This document shows, in pieces, positions 25,901-34,268 of a stretch of 64,000 nucleotides of DNA. Both the position numbers and the translations under genes were made by a program. The first letter of the stretch is position 1. Each line of letters opens with the position of its first letter. Location of the stretch: contig JAGWMZ010000020.1 of NCBI GenBank assembly GCA_028871475.1, forward strand, positions 1 to 64,000. Direction: 5' to 3'. The DNA comes from Sphingomonadales bacterium. Lineage in GTDB: Bacteria > Pseudomonadota > Alphaproteobacteria > Sphingomonadales > Sphingomonadaceae. The notes under the pieces were generated by a model, which worked only from the letters and a program-made list of their open reading frames with translations, had not been told where the DNA came from and made no database searches.

Positions 25901-25924
25901 AAGTTTACCTTGCAAGATAAACTT
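25901..25924. promoter_or_regulatory. MarR operator, 24-bp near-perfect palindrome
   Basis: Half sites AAGTTTAC-CTTG (25901-25912) and CAAGA-TAAACTT (25913-25924) mirror each other at 11 of 12 positions. It lies upstream of the marR start and over the likely promoter, as expected for autoregulation. Confidence 0.8.
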
Positions 25925-26365
25925 TCCACTTATCGATCACGCGGTTCCGACATTCTGAAAGGATTATCGTTCACGGCGTCGGCTTTGGGCGGCAGCTTGA
26001 GGTGGCCGGGCCCATCAGCACCTGGCGCTGAAACGGAAGGACTCGCCTCGTATGAATTCGACCTGTTCCACAAGCTGGGCGCGCGCGGAAATGCCCCCGC
26101 ATCTGGAGCCGCGTATAGCGGACAGTGCTTATGGTTCGCAGCCTGACCTGTATCAGGCCGAGGCCAGGTACCGCGCTACGCTACACCTGATCCCACAGGC
26201 ACGTCTTGCCGATACCCAGGCCCGAGAATGCGCCGGCCTCGGTGTGGCACGTTGAGGACACCGCGCAGCTCCCCGCGCTCAAGGTCGGCCGCAGACCGGG
26301 TCGGCTATGTGAAGCTTTATCAGGCACTGGGCGGGGAATGGAATGCCCGGCCACCGACCATCACT
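25925..26365. other. intergenic region with possible gene debris
   Basis: 441 bp with no intact gene. Short plus-strand frames at 26052-26255 ('RIADSAYGSQPDLY') faintly recall a transposase remnant, but I cannot assign them. G+C drops near 25910-25960, over the marR operator. Confidence 0.35.
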
Positions 26366-27082
26366 TCACCTCAAGAGCGAGATCGAGTTACCGAAATTGT
26401 GCAGCACGATCGGCAGAAGCACGGTGCCGGACCGTAGTCTCAGCCACACCGCGATGAACGCAGGCAGTGCCGTCAATGCCATGGTCAGCGGGTCGAACGA
26501 AAATGCCCCTCCCGCATAGCCGAAGGCGTGCGCAAGCCCGAACAGGCCGCACGAGAGCACAGCCCCCCAGCCCCAATCAACGCCCAGAAACCGCCACCGG
26601 GCAGCGAATGCGCGATCAAGCGCGAACAGCAGGATGCCGCGATAGAAGGGCTCTTCCTCCAGCCCCGGCATGGTCAATTGAAACGCGACGGTCTCGTGAT
26701 CGGCCTGATCACCCGGAAAGAGGTGAGCCAGGATCGCGAAGACAAGGCAGTAGAGCAGCGCAACCGACAGGCAGCTTGCCAGAGTGCCACTGGCTTGCCG
26801 GATGGTCAGCCCGGAAACGCGCCAGCCAAAAGCAGGAAGCGCAGCAATCAGCAAGGTCACGGCCAGCGCCATGATCTTGCCCTGCCAGTTCCAGGCAAGT
26901 GTCGGCATGAGGCGTGGCAGCAGCCCATAGACCCGCGTCAACATGGCATCGTTCACCAGCACCAGACCTGCGGCGGCGATGAGCCACCGGGGAGCAAAGC
27001 GATCGCGTTGACAAAGGCCGAGGATGCCGCCTGCGATGATGAGCAGAGCGATCACGCCGACAATTCCGATCAACCCATTCAT
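26366..27082 (-). CDS. CPBP-family intramembrane protease
   Basis: About 238 residues, mostly hydrophobic. The catalytic motif 'EEEPFYRG' (E-E-x-x-x-R) is followed by the histidine segment 'GLAHAFGY' and a last helix with 'LPIVLHNFGNS', the third metal-ligand-like motif. This is the CAAX protease/bacteriocin-processing (CPBP) family. The ATG at 27082 is chosen over a TTG at 27088. No partner peptide or bacteriocin gene is seen nearby, so its target is unknown. It lies 85 bp downstream of the GT39 gene. Confidence 0.85.
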   Translation of the reverse strand: MNGLIGIVGVIALLIIAGGILGLCQRDRFAPRWLIAAAGLVLVNDAMLTRVYGLLPRLMPTLAWNWQGKIMALAVTLLIAALPAFGWRVSGLTIRQASGTLASCLSVALLYCLVFAILAHLFPGDQADHETVAFQLTMPGLEEEPFYRGILLFALDRAFAARWRFLGVDWGWGAVLSCGLFGLAHAFGYAGGAFSFDPLTMALTALPAFIAVWLRLRSGTVLLPIVLHNFGNSISLLR

Positions 27083-27167
27083 GCGCAATCCAGGTCAAGT
27101 AAAGCGTGCCGGATGTCGCAAGCCCGGCTTGCCGCGATCGCGCCAAAGTATGTCAGCGGCACCATGC

Positions 27168-28712
27168 TCAACTGTAGTCCTTGATCTCAGGCCAAAGCGT
27201 TCTCAACGGACTGCGCAAACCCCGACACCAGGCAATGACCTTGCCGTTCTCCGATGCCATGGCATAGGGCGACCAGGTTTCGCCCAGCACCTGCGTTTCC
27301 CGGCAGTAGGGGCGCAATCTCTCCACATGGTTTTGCACGACGATCAGATCGACCGGATTTTGCCCGCGCAGCCCCCATAGAAAATACTGGTTATGCCCGC
27401 TCAGCACCGGCGGCAGGCCGAGTGGTCCGGCGTAGAGGTCGAGCGCGGCAGCCTCGCCGTAATTGTCGACCTTGATCCCGGTCTGTTTGCGCAGGCTTTC
27501 GGGAATGCGCTGCCACGCGGCCATCACCTGCCCGGCAAAATCATGCCAGCCCAGTTGATCCGCGAAGGTCTGTGGCAAGACAGTCCCGCGAAAACTGCGT
27601 TCCTGCTGCTGCGGCGCGATGCCAAGACGGGTTATATAGTCTGCCAACAGGGGCGGCGGCAGCACCGGAAGAGCGATGGGCGAGAGCACCAGCGAAACGA
27701 GGATGGCCAAGCCCGCGCCCGCCTGCGCCATCATCTCTCGAGGTCGCGTTCTGGCCCATTCTGCGATGGTACAGGCGCCGAGCACGAACAGGGTCGGGTA
27801 GCAGGCTGCCAGATAGTAATCCTTGCCATGGCCCAGCCGCGTGAGGATGAAGACCACCAGGCAGGCAATCGGCAGGAAACGCAGGTCCTTGAGGCTCGCG
27901 ACAAGGAAAGGCCCGATCAGCCCGGCGATCCACAGCGGCGCCAGAACCGGGTTCATCACAAAGACCTGATTGAGCAAAAACGACCCGAGCGGCGTGTCGA
28001 CATTCTTGTCCTTGGCGGCGGCCATCAGTTCGAGAAACGGTAAACCATGTGCCACTTGCCACAGGAAAGACGGCAGGGCGATCAATGCCGCAAGGCCGAG
28101 CCCCAGCCACAAGGCGGGGCGCAACAGCACCCGCCGCTGCGGGGTCGCCAGCAAACCGATGGTCAGCCCTAGGGCCCAGAACGGCACGGCATATTTCGCC
28201 TCTAGGTCGATGCCGGCGACGAGGCCCGCCACGATCAGAAACCGGTCCTCGCCATGCCGGATGGCCCGCACCAGACAATAGGCGATCATGGTCCAGGCCA
28301 GCGGATCGAATGAGGTGGTGTTCAGGGTCGCGGCCAGCCCCAGCAGCATCGGCGCGATGCAAACGGCCAATACTGCCAGGATAGCGGCCAGACGGCTTGC
28401 ACCCAGCGCCTTTGAAAAGCGCGCTGCCAGAACGACCATCATGCCCGCGGCAACCGCGACCGGCAGGCGCACGCCAAAAGCCCCCAGTTCCAGCTTGTAG
28501 AAGGCGGCGGCGATCAAAGGTACCAGCGGCGGCTGATCGGCATAGCCAAAGGCGGGATGCTGCCCGCAGACGATGAAATAGAGCTCGTCGCGAAACAGAT
28601 CGTAGCGCGCGCCCATCGCTGCATGCAGCAGGGTGACGATCACCGATGCGGCAAGGACAGCTCGGTCCGTAACACCGCAGGCAAAGGCTGGATTTTGATT
28701 CGCGACAGCCAT
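27168..28712 (-). CDS. GT39-family membrane glycosyltransferase (ArnT-like)
   Basis: A 514-residue integral membrane protein with about 11-12 hydrophobic segments. The first periplasmic loop has the acidic catalytic motif 'DLFRDELYFIVCGQHP' followed by 'GYADQPPLVPLIAAAFY', typical of dolichyl/undecaprenyl-phosphate-sugar mannosyl- or aminoarabinose transferases. The C-terminal ~130 residues form a soluble periplasmic domain. The ATG at 28712 has GGAG upstream; the open frame to 28823 lacks protein character. Acceptor (lipid A, protein or polymer) cannot be told. Confidence 0.85.
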   Translation of the reverse strand: MAVANQNPAFACGVTDRAVLAASVIVTLLHAAMGARYDLFRDELYFIVCGQHPAFGYADQPPLVPLIAAAFYKLELGAFGVRLPVAVAAGMMVVLAARFSKALGASRLAAILAVLAVCIAPMLLGLAATLNTTSFDPLAWTMIAYCLVRAIRHGEDRFLIVAGLVAGIDLEAKYAVPFWALGLTIGLLATPQRRVLLRPALWLGLGLAALIALPSFLWQVAHGLPFLELMAAAKDKNVDTPLGSFLLNQVFVMNPVLAPLWIAGLIGPFLVASLKDLRFLPIACLVVFILTRLGHGKDYYLAACYPTLFVLGACTIAEWARTRPREMMAQAGAGLAILVSLVLSPIALPVLPPPLLADYITRLGIAPQQQERSFRGTVLPQTFADQLGWHDFAGQVMAAWQRIPESLRKQTGIKVDNYGEAAALDLYAGPLGLPPVLSGHNQYFLWGLRGQNPVDLIVVQNHVERLRPYCRETQVLGETWSPYAMASENGKVIAWCRGLRSPLRTLWPEIKDYS

Positions 28713-29045
28713 GTCTCGGGCTCCCTGACAACTGAAATGCGCTGCGGCGACAAGGCCATTGGCAGGCAATAAGGCAGGGTCAGATGGTTTCAGCCAGCCC
28801 AACGCCGTCCTGCTGTAGTGCATGCATAATACACATCAGGCTTTGGGATTCAAACGCTTTGCGCTCAACCCTGTTCGGCCGGGGTGAGTGCCATCAAAAG
28901 GCCGGCGGCCTCACAATCGGGGCTGGTCTCGGCCGCCCTCGTCAAACGAAACACGCCGACGCAGGCCTGTCTCAATTGCACCCCTTGCCGCGCCGTTCAT
29001 CGCACAGTACAGTCGAAACGGACCTGTGATGGGTCCAAATGATCA
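28713..29045. other. intergenic region before the cobalamin riboswitch
   Basis: 333 bp with no supported gene. It should hold the minus-strand promoter for the GT39 gene and the plus-strand promoter for the riboswitch transcript; I could not choose a clear -35/-10 pair. Confidence 0.35.
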
Positions 29046-29260
29046 CGCCGGTGCCTTGAAAGAGGCTTGAAAGGGAACACGGTGAGGGCGGGAAACCACC
29101 TGAATCCGGGGCTGTCCCTGCAACTGTCAGCGGTGAGCGTGCTGCATTGTCGCCCCTCCGATGGAGAGAGGGCCAGCCACTGGGTCGGACGCCAAATCGG
29201 GCGAGGTCCGGGAAGGCCATGCAGCAGGCGATGACCCGTGAGCCAGGAAACCTGCCGGTG
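29046..29260 (+). promoter_or_regulatory. cobalamin (adenosylcobalamin) riboswitch
   Basis: About 215 bases with the conserved landmarks of the B12 element in order: 'GGTGCCTTGAAAGAGGCTTG' then 'AAAGGGAA', 'CCGGGGCTGTCCCTGCAACT', the 'GCCACTGG' core, 'CCGGGAAGGC' and the B12-box-like 'GATGACCCGTGAGCCAGGAA' followed by 'ACCTGCC'. It lies on the plus strand directly before TonB receptor remnants, the normal target of such switches. The downstream gene is broken, so the switch may now control only residual sequences. Confidence 0.9.
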
Positions 29261-29920
29261 TCTGGTCGCTCTTGCCTGGGCCCAGGAGATCCGTATCATT
29301 TCAACCCCGGCCTATTCCACGGGGCGGGTGCAGTTCAGCAATGCCATCGGCGATCAGGTGGAGGTGGGTACCAAGGGCAGCTTCCTGAATGAGCACGCAA
29401 CCGCCACGCTGGCGGCCTATCGCGTCGTCAAGAAGCATCTGCTGGCCCAGCAGACATTGACCAGCCCGATCGAGCAGGTCGGCCAGCGCTCGTCCGAGGG
29501 AATCGAGGCGTCGCTGTCGCTCAACGTAACGCCCGCTTTCGGCATCGAAGCCAATGGCAGGGTGCTGCGCGCCCGGTTCGACAGCTTCATCTCGGGAAGC
29601 AGGGATTACGCCGGCAAGGTGCGGTGCCCCGGCAATCGGCCAATCCGTGGCTGCGCTGGACCCCGCTGCGCCAGCTTCAGATGCGCGCGGGGCTGCGCTA
29701 TGTGGGCCAGACCTACTCTGACAATGCCAATCTCTTCCGCATCCCAGCCTATGCCACGGTGGATGGCACGCTGTCCTGGGCCTTCACCCCGCGTCTGACG
29801 GGTGATGTCCATGTCTACAATCTGCTCGACAAGGTCTACGCCACCACCACCTACAACGAGCGGCAGTGGATTCTGGGCCGCCCCCGCTCGGTCGATGTCT
29901 CGTTGCGGGAGTCGTTCTGA
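29261..29920 (+). pseudogene. TonB-dependent receptor (B12-type), only the C-terminal part left and frameshifted
   Basis: From about 29290 a frame encodes barrel strands ('STGRVQFSNAIGDQVEVGTK', then 'TSPIEQVGQRSSEGIEASL') up to 'SRDYAGKV'. Near 29615-29630 the reading moves by one base to another frame: 'PRQSANPWLRWTPLRQLQMR' through 'DVHVYNLLDKVYATTTY', ending 'RPRSVDVSLRESF' at 29920. Signal peptide, plug and roughly the first two thirds of the barrel are gone, apparently deleted right after the riboswitch. The next gene starts at the stop (TGATG), so the original was an operon. Confidence 0.85.
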
Positions 29921-30471
29921 TGGGCTCGATGGACCCGTGGCGGGCAACCCGGCGCTGGCTCTTTCTCATCCATCGCTGGGTGGGGATCGCCAGTGGCCTG
30001 CTCTTTGCCATGTGGTTCGCCTCGGGGCTGGTGATGATCTGTGTATCCTATCCCTCGCCCTCGCCCGCGCAAAGGCTGGCCGGGGCGCCGGCGATTGACT
30101 GGGCAGCGGTGCATATGCCGCCACCCGGGGGCCGATTGCGCAGCGCGGTGCTGGAATTGCGCGATGGCCTGCCAGTCTGGCGGATCACCAACGCAGATGG
30201 CGGGCAGAGCACCCTGCCCGCCCGTCGCGGCGCGACCCTGGCCCCTATCGATGCCGCCATCTTGCGTCAGGACAATGCAGCATGGCTGCAAATCGACCCG
30301 CAAACGGGGGCGGTGCTGGAGCGGCTGGACAGCCGCCGCCTCTATCGCTGGCTCTTCGATCTGCTGCACAAGTGGGGTGCCAATGCCCGGACGGCGCGCC
30401 TCACACAGCGGAAGCCAATGCGACGGGTGGAGGTGTCGATGATCTCACGATGCATCAAGGCAATCGACTGA
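29920..30471 (+). pseudogene. PepSY-domain membrane protein, 3' truncated
   Basis: The frame starts at the ATG overlapping the receptor stop and reads 'RWLFLIHRWVGIASGLLFAM', the typical first helix of PepSY-associated membrane proteins, then a PepSY-like periplasmic stretch ending 'SRRLYRWLFDLLHKWG'. After that it breaks into unrelated sequence and stops at 183 codons, whereas such proteins are usually 350-500 residues with more helices. The partner receptor is also broken, so the whole B12/iron-reductase-type operon appears dead. Confidence 0.7.
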
Positions 30472-30643
30472 AAGGGAGACACGTGCCAGCATCTTTCATC
30501 TATTAGAATATTAATTCTATTTATACTCCGATCAAATATCCATCCATGAAATCTATTTTTTTCAATAAAAACTAACAATTTCCGTAATGATCAAACACCT
30601 GCCAGCATAGCCCCATAAAACAAGCGATATGGGGGACAATGGA
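30472..30643 (+). promoter_or_regulatory. A+T-rich leader of a TonB receptor gene with a dyad
   Basis: Strikingly A+T-rich (especially 30500-30590). Contains the dyad TAGAAT (30504-30509) / ATTCTA (30514-30519) with ATTA between. It could be an operator or promoter element for the receptor at 30644; no Fur-box consensus was recognised. Confidence 0.4.
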
Positions 30644-32902
30644 ATGAGGCTGAAAGCGATCTTGTGGGCGTCTGTCGCTCTGTCGCAACCCGCACTGGCT
30701 CAAGACACCGGCGCGCCTGCTTCCAGCGGCCTGCAGGATATCATTGTCACCGCGCAGCGCCGCTCGGAAAATCTTCAGAAAACGGCGCTGGCGGTCAGCG
30801 CCGTCGCGGGCGATGCGCTGGTGCGCCAATCGGTGACACAGGCGACCGACCTCACACGTCTGGTGCCCGCGCTACAGGTCGCTCCGGCCTCCTCCTACAC
30901 GCAGATCTATCTACGCGGCGTAGGCTCCTTCGGCGCCAATGCCTTTGCCGAGCAAGGCGTAGCCTTCAACCTCGACGGCGTCTATCTCTCGCGCCCCGCC
31001 GCTCCCGCTGCCCTGTTCTACGACCTTGAACGCATGGAAGTTCTGAAAGGCCCGCAAGGCACGCTCTACGGCCGCAATGCCAGCGGCGGCGCGATCAACG
31101 TCATCACCGCCAAGCCCAAACTGGGGGAAACATCCGGCTTCATCAATGGCGAATATGGCAATTACAACACCGCCAAGGTCTCGGCCGCCATCAACCTGCC
31201 GATCGGCGAGCGCTGGGCCGTGCGCCTCTCGGGCCAGCACGCCAGCCATGACGGCTATTTCAACGATGGCTATGACGATGAAAACACCCAGGCCGCCCGC
31301 GCTCAGGTCAAGTTCGACAGCCATGCCGGTTTCGATGCCGATCTGATGCTGGATTACGGCCATGTCGGAGGCAAGGGCTCGGGTGGCACCATCATGCCGC
31401 TGATTGGCAATGGCCGGTTGGGGGTCAGCGATCCCGCTGTGCTGGCCGCCTATCAGGCTGCCAGCCCCACGGCGCCCGTGCCGCAAGTGATCGCCCGCAA
31501 TGACGGGTTCCAGAGCAACAATTTCTACGGCGTGGCGCTGACCGCCAATCAGGATCTGGGCTTTGCCAAGCTCACGCTGCTGCCTTCCTTCCGCGAAACC
31601 GACGTCAATTTCCTCTCCTATGCCTCCAGCTTTACCATCCGCGATGTCGAGAAAACCCACCAGACCTCGATGGAAGCGCGGCTGGCCAACACGCGCGGCG
31701 CGGTGAACTGGGTGCTGGGCGGCTATTTCTTCGATGAACGCGTCCATGCCAGCCAGGGCTATGACCAGGGCAGCAACCGGCTGCAGGTCAATCCGCTGCT
31801 GGCCACCCGCAGCCTCGCCGCATTCGGTCAGGCAACGGTAACGGTGCTGCCCGCATTCCGTATCACCGGGGGCCTGCGCTATACCGATGACCACAAGCAG
31901 CAGAACACCATCTTCACCAATGCGCCCTTCGTCGGCTTCGTCAGCCCGGCCACCGGCAATTTCACGCCGATTTTCAATCCCATCACCGCACAGGCCCTCA
32001 GCGACATCCATTTCCGCAAGGTAACATGGAAGGCGGGCGTGGAGTATGACGCGGGCCCGCGGAGCCTGCTCTACGCCTCGGTGGCGACGGGTTTCAAATC
32101 GGGGGCGCTGTTTGCCGCGCAGGGCAACAACACGTCGGCGCCCGAGAACCTGACCGCCTATACGCTGGGCGCCAAGAACCGCTTTTTCGACAACCGGTTG
32201 CAACTGAACCTCGAAGCCTTCTGGTGGGATTACAAGAACCAGCAGGTCTCGCATCTGGGGCCGGTGCAGGTGGCCAGCACGCCGGTTGGCGGCATCTATG
32301 CCCCGGTCTTCCTTACCGAAAATGCCGGGTCTGCCCGGCTCTATGGTGTGGAGGCCGAACTGCAGTTCAAGCCTGATGACGCTGATCTGCTGAGCGCCGA
32401 CCTGCAATGGCTGCATGCCCGCTATCGCAGCTTCCGTTACAACAGCTATTCCAGCTCGGGCGCTGTTCCCGCGGTCGGCTGTGCGGTGAACCCCACCTCG
32501 CTGATCGCCGCCACACCGGGCGGCGCGATCTATGCCGTTGACTGTTCGGGGCGGCAGGTGGTCAATGCGCCGGAATGGACGCTGAACATGGCCTATGAGC
32601 ACCACTTTGCCCTGCGCAATGGCGGCAAGGTGACCTTTGGCGCCAACACGCGCATCCAGTCAGGCAGCTATGTCTCGATCGACTATCTGCCCGGCGGCTA
32701 TCAGGATACCTACACCACCTCCGACGTGAGGCTGGAGTATCAGCCCAAGGGCGGCAAGCTCACGCTGGGCCTGTTTGCCAACAATCTGGAAAACACCACG
32801 ATCTTCGCCGCCAGCTTCCAGAGCCCGGTCAAGAACGGTGTTCTCTACAACCAGCTGCGCCCGCCGCGGACCTATGGCGCGCGCGCTTCGCTGCGGTTTT
32901 GA
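30644..32902 (+). CDS. TonB-dependent outer-membrane receptor
   Basis: About 752 residues. Signal peptide 'MRLKAILWASVALSQPALAQ', plug domain from 'DIIVTAQRRSENLQKTALAV' with 'LDGVYLSRPAAPA' and 'MEVLKGPQGTLYGRNASGG', then the barrel ending 'PRTYGARASLRF'. There is no STN domain. A start at 30629 is possible; 30644 gives a cleaner signal peptide and has GGGGG upstream. It stands alone after the dead B12-type operon, with its own A+T-rich leader, and faces the nucleoside-hydrolase-like gene. Substrate unknown. Confidence 0.9.
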   Translation: MRLKAILWASVALSQPALAQDTGAPASSGLQDIIVTAQRRSENLQKTALAVSAVAGDALVRQSVTQATDLTRLVPALQVAPASSYTQIYLRGVGSFGANAFAEQGVAFNLDGVYLSRPAAPAALFYDLERMEVLKGPQGTLYGRNASGGAINVITAKPKLGETSGFINGEYGNYNTAKVSAAINLPIGERWAVRLSGQHASHDGYFNDGYDDENTQAARAQVKFDSHAGFDADLMLDYGHVGGKGSGGTIMPLIGNGRLGVSDPAVLAAYQAASPTAPVPQVIARNDGFQSNNFYGVALTANQDLGFAKLTLLPSFRETDVNFLSYASSFTIRDVEKTHQTSMEARLANTRGAVNWVLGGYFFDERVHASQGYDQGSNRLQVNPLLATRSLAAFGQATVTVLPAFRITGGLRYTDDHKQQNTIFTNAPFVGFVSPATGNFTPIFNPITAQALSDIHFRKVTWKAGVEYDAGPRSLLYASVATGFKSGALFAAQGNNTSAPENLTAYTLGAKNRFFDNRLQLNLEAFWWDYKNQQVSHLGPVQVASTPVGGIYAPVFLTENAGSARLYGVEAELQFKPDDADLLSADLQWLHARYRSFRYNSYSSSGAVPAVGCAVNPTSLIAATPGGAIYAVDCSGRQVVNAPEWTLNMAYEHHFALRNGGKVTFGANTRIQSGSYVSIDYLPGGYQDTYTTSDVRLEYQPKGGKLTLGLFANNLENTTIFAASFQSPVKNGVLYNQLRPPRTYGARASLRF

Positions 32903-32943
32903 GCGAGGGGGCATGGCTTCAATTCAGCCTCATGCCTCTCGCA

Positions 32944-33969
32944 TCAAAGTTTACCCGCCTCGTGCAGACGAAAACGGGCATTCATGTCACGAAACGTCAG
33001 GGCTGCGTCGATCATGGTGTAAACGCGCATGGGGCGGGCCCCGGCTCGCGGCGCGTAATGGCCATCATCGAGCAGTTCCGGCGTGGGCAGGAGGGTATAT
33101 CGGGACGAGGCCGCATCCGGCTCGATCGGGGTCAACAGCGCGGTCAAGGTGACGAGCGGACTGTCGCCCAGCACATAGGCATCCGAGAGCGGGGGCTGGT
33201 GTAGCCCAGGAATATGCGCGATCTTCTCGGCCATGGTATCGAGTTTGCTCTTGAGATAGGCGCCCAGCGGGCCGCTCGCCGCCAATTCCTCCAGCTCGGC
33301 CATCGAATAGAGCATCTGGCGATAGGTACTGGCAGGCACCTGCCAGATCTCGATATCCGACTCGTTGAAAATCACCCGCGCGGCGATAGGGTCGATGGAG
33401 AAGTTGAACTCGCGCTCGTCCTCCCGACCTGCGGAAAGGGCCAAGCCCGGCGGGGTGTTGCCGCCGATCCAGACCAGCCTGATACGCTTGCCGATCTTCG
33501 GCTCGCTCAGCCAGGCCAGCGCCAGATCGGTCAGGCCCGCGCCCGCAACATAGACAAGCGGCTCCGGCGCATCATCGCGCATCGCCTCGCGCACGATGGC
33601 AGCGCTCGCCGCGCTCGGCGTCCAGGCTGCGCGCGATGCCATCGGCGTCTCGGAGCCGGCGATCGGATGGTGGACCCGATCCAGCTTCATGACCTGCAAA
33701 AGCTCCAGCGCGCATTGGGCTGAATCCCTGGCATCATGGCCGCTGGCGAAGGAGGCGGGCAAATGGGAGCCGATGATCAAGGGAATGGTCACCGAGCGTG
33801 AGAGGACATGATGCGCCAATTGAAACAGACCATCAGGATCGCCGGCAAAATCATTGTCGATGACCACGCGCGCGAGCAGCGGCTGTTTGGCCGTCGCCCT
33901 GCTGCTCGTCACGACACTGGCCGCAAGCGCGCTGGTCGCCGCCATAAACAGCCTGCGGTTCATCGCCAT
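32944..33969 (-). CDS. exported nucleoside-hydrolase-like protein
   Basis: A 341-residue protein starting 'MAMNRRLFMAATSALAASVV', a twin-arginine-like or Sec signal. The mature N-terminus has 'ARVVIDNDFAGDPDGLFQLA', a variant of the D-x-D-x(4)-D-D calcium site of inosine-uridine nucleoside hydrolases. 'VYVAGAGLTDLALAWL' and 'RLVWIGGNTPP' fit the same fold. The second pair of aspartates is D-P-D rather than D-D, so activity on ordinary nucleosides is not certain. Located 3' to 3' with the TonB receptor; uptake of a nucleoside or glycoside product is a guess. Confidence 0.75.
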   Translation of the reverse strand: MAMNRRLFMAATSALAASVVTSSRATAKQPLLARVVIDNDFAGDPDGLFQLAHHVLSRSVTIPLIIGSHLPASFASGHDARDSAQCALELLQVMKLDRVHHPIAGSETPMASRAAWTPSAASAAIVREAMRDDAPEPLVYVAGAGLTDLALAWLSEPKIGKRIRLVWIGGNTPPGLALSAGREDEREFNFSIDPIAARVIFNESDIEIWQVPASTYRQMLYSMAELEELAASGPLGAYLKSKLDTMAEKIAHIPGLHQPPLSDAYVLGDSPLVTLTALLTPIEPDAASSRYTLLPTPELLDDGHYAPRAGARPMRVYTMIDAALTFRDMNARFRLHEAGKL

Positions 33970-34268
33970 GCCCGTTCCTCCATCCCCTGCCTCTTGTTAT
34001 GGCACTGGCACTATCAGGGGTGAGGCAGGATGTCCCGATCCAATATCAATGAATTGGCATTTTTGATATTTCTCCGTCCGCGATCATCGAGTCCATGATC
34101 GTGCTCCGCCCGGTCGTGTAAGATCTAAGGGTAGCTGAACTGACCGAATATGCGCTTTCCTATAGGCCGGGGATACCGGACCAATGCGTGACACGAGCCG
34201 AACCCATCATACCCGCGCTGACACCAGTCATGACAAGCTCGACAGCCGCGCTAGGCTCCGACAGGCTC
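33970..34268. other. intergenic region with an 8-bp dyad
   Basis: 299 bp with no gene. AATATCAA (34042-34049) and TTGATATT (34063-34070) form a perfect dyad with a 13-bp centre, about 75 bp upstream of the nucleoside-hydrolase-like gene. It is probably a regulator site or promoter element of that gene. Confidence 0.45.

Noticed and set aside
30911..32605. 564-codon minus-strand open frame
   Set aside because: Antisense to the TonB receptor at 30644, with no recognisable protein features.
32903..32942. GGCATG/CATGCC stem between the convergent receptor and hydrolase-like genes
   Set aside because: Only six base pairs in a row with mismatches beside them and no T run; too weak to call a terminator.
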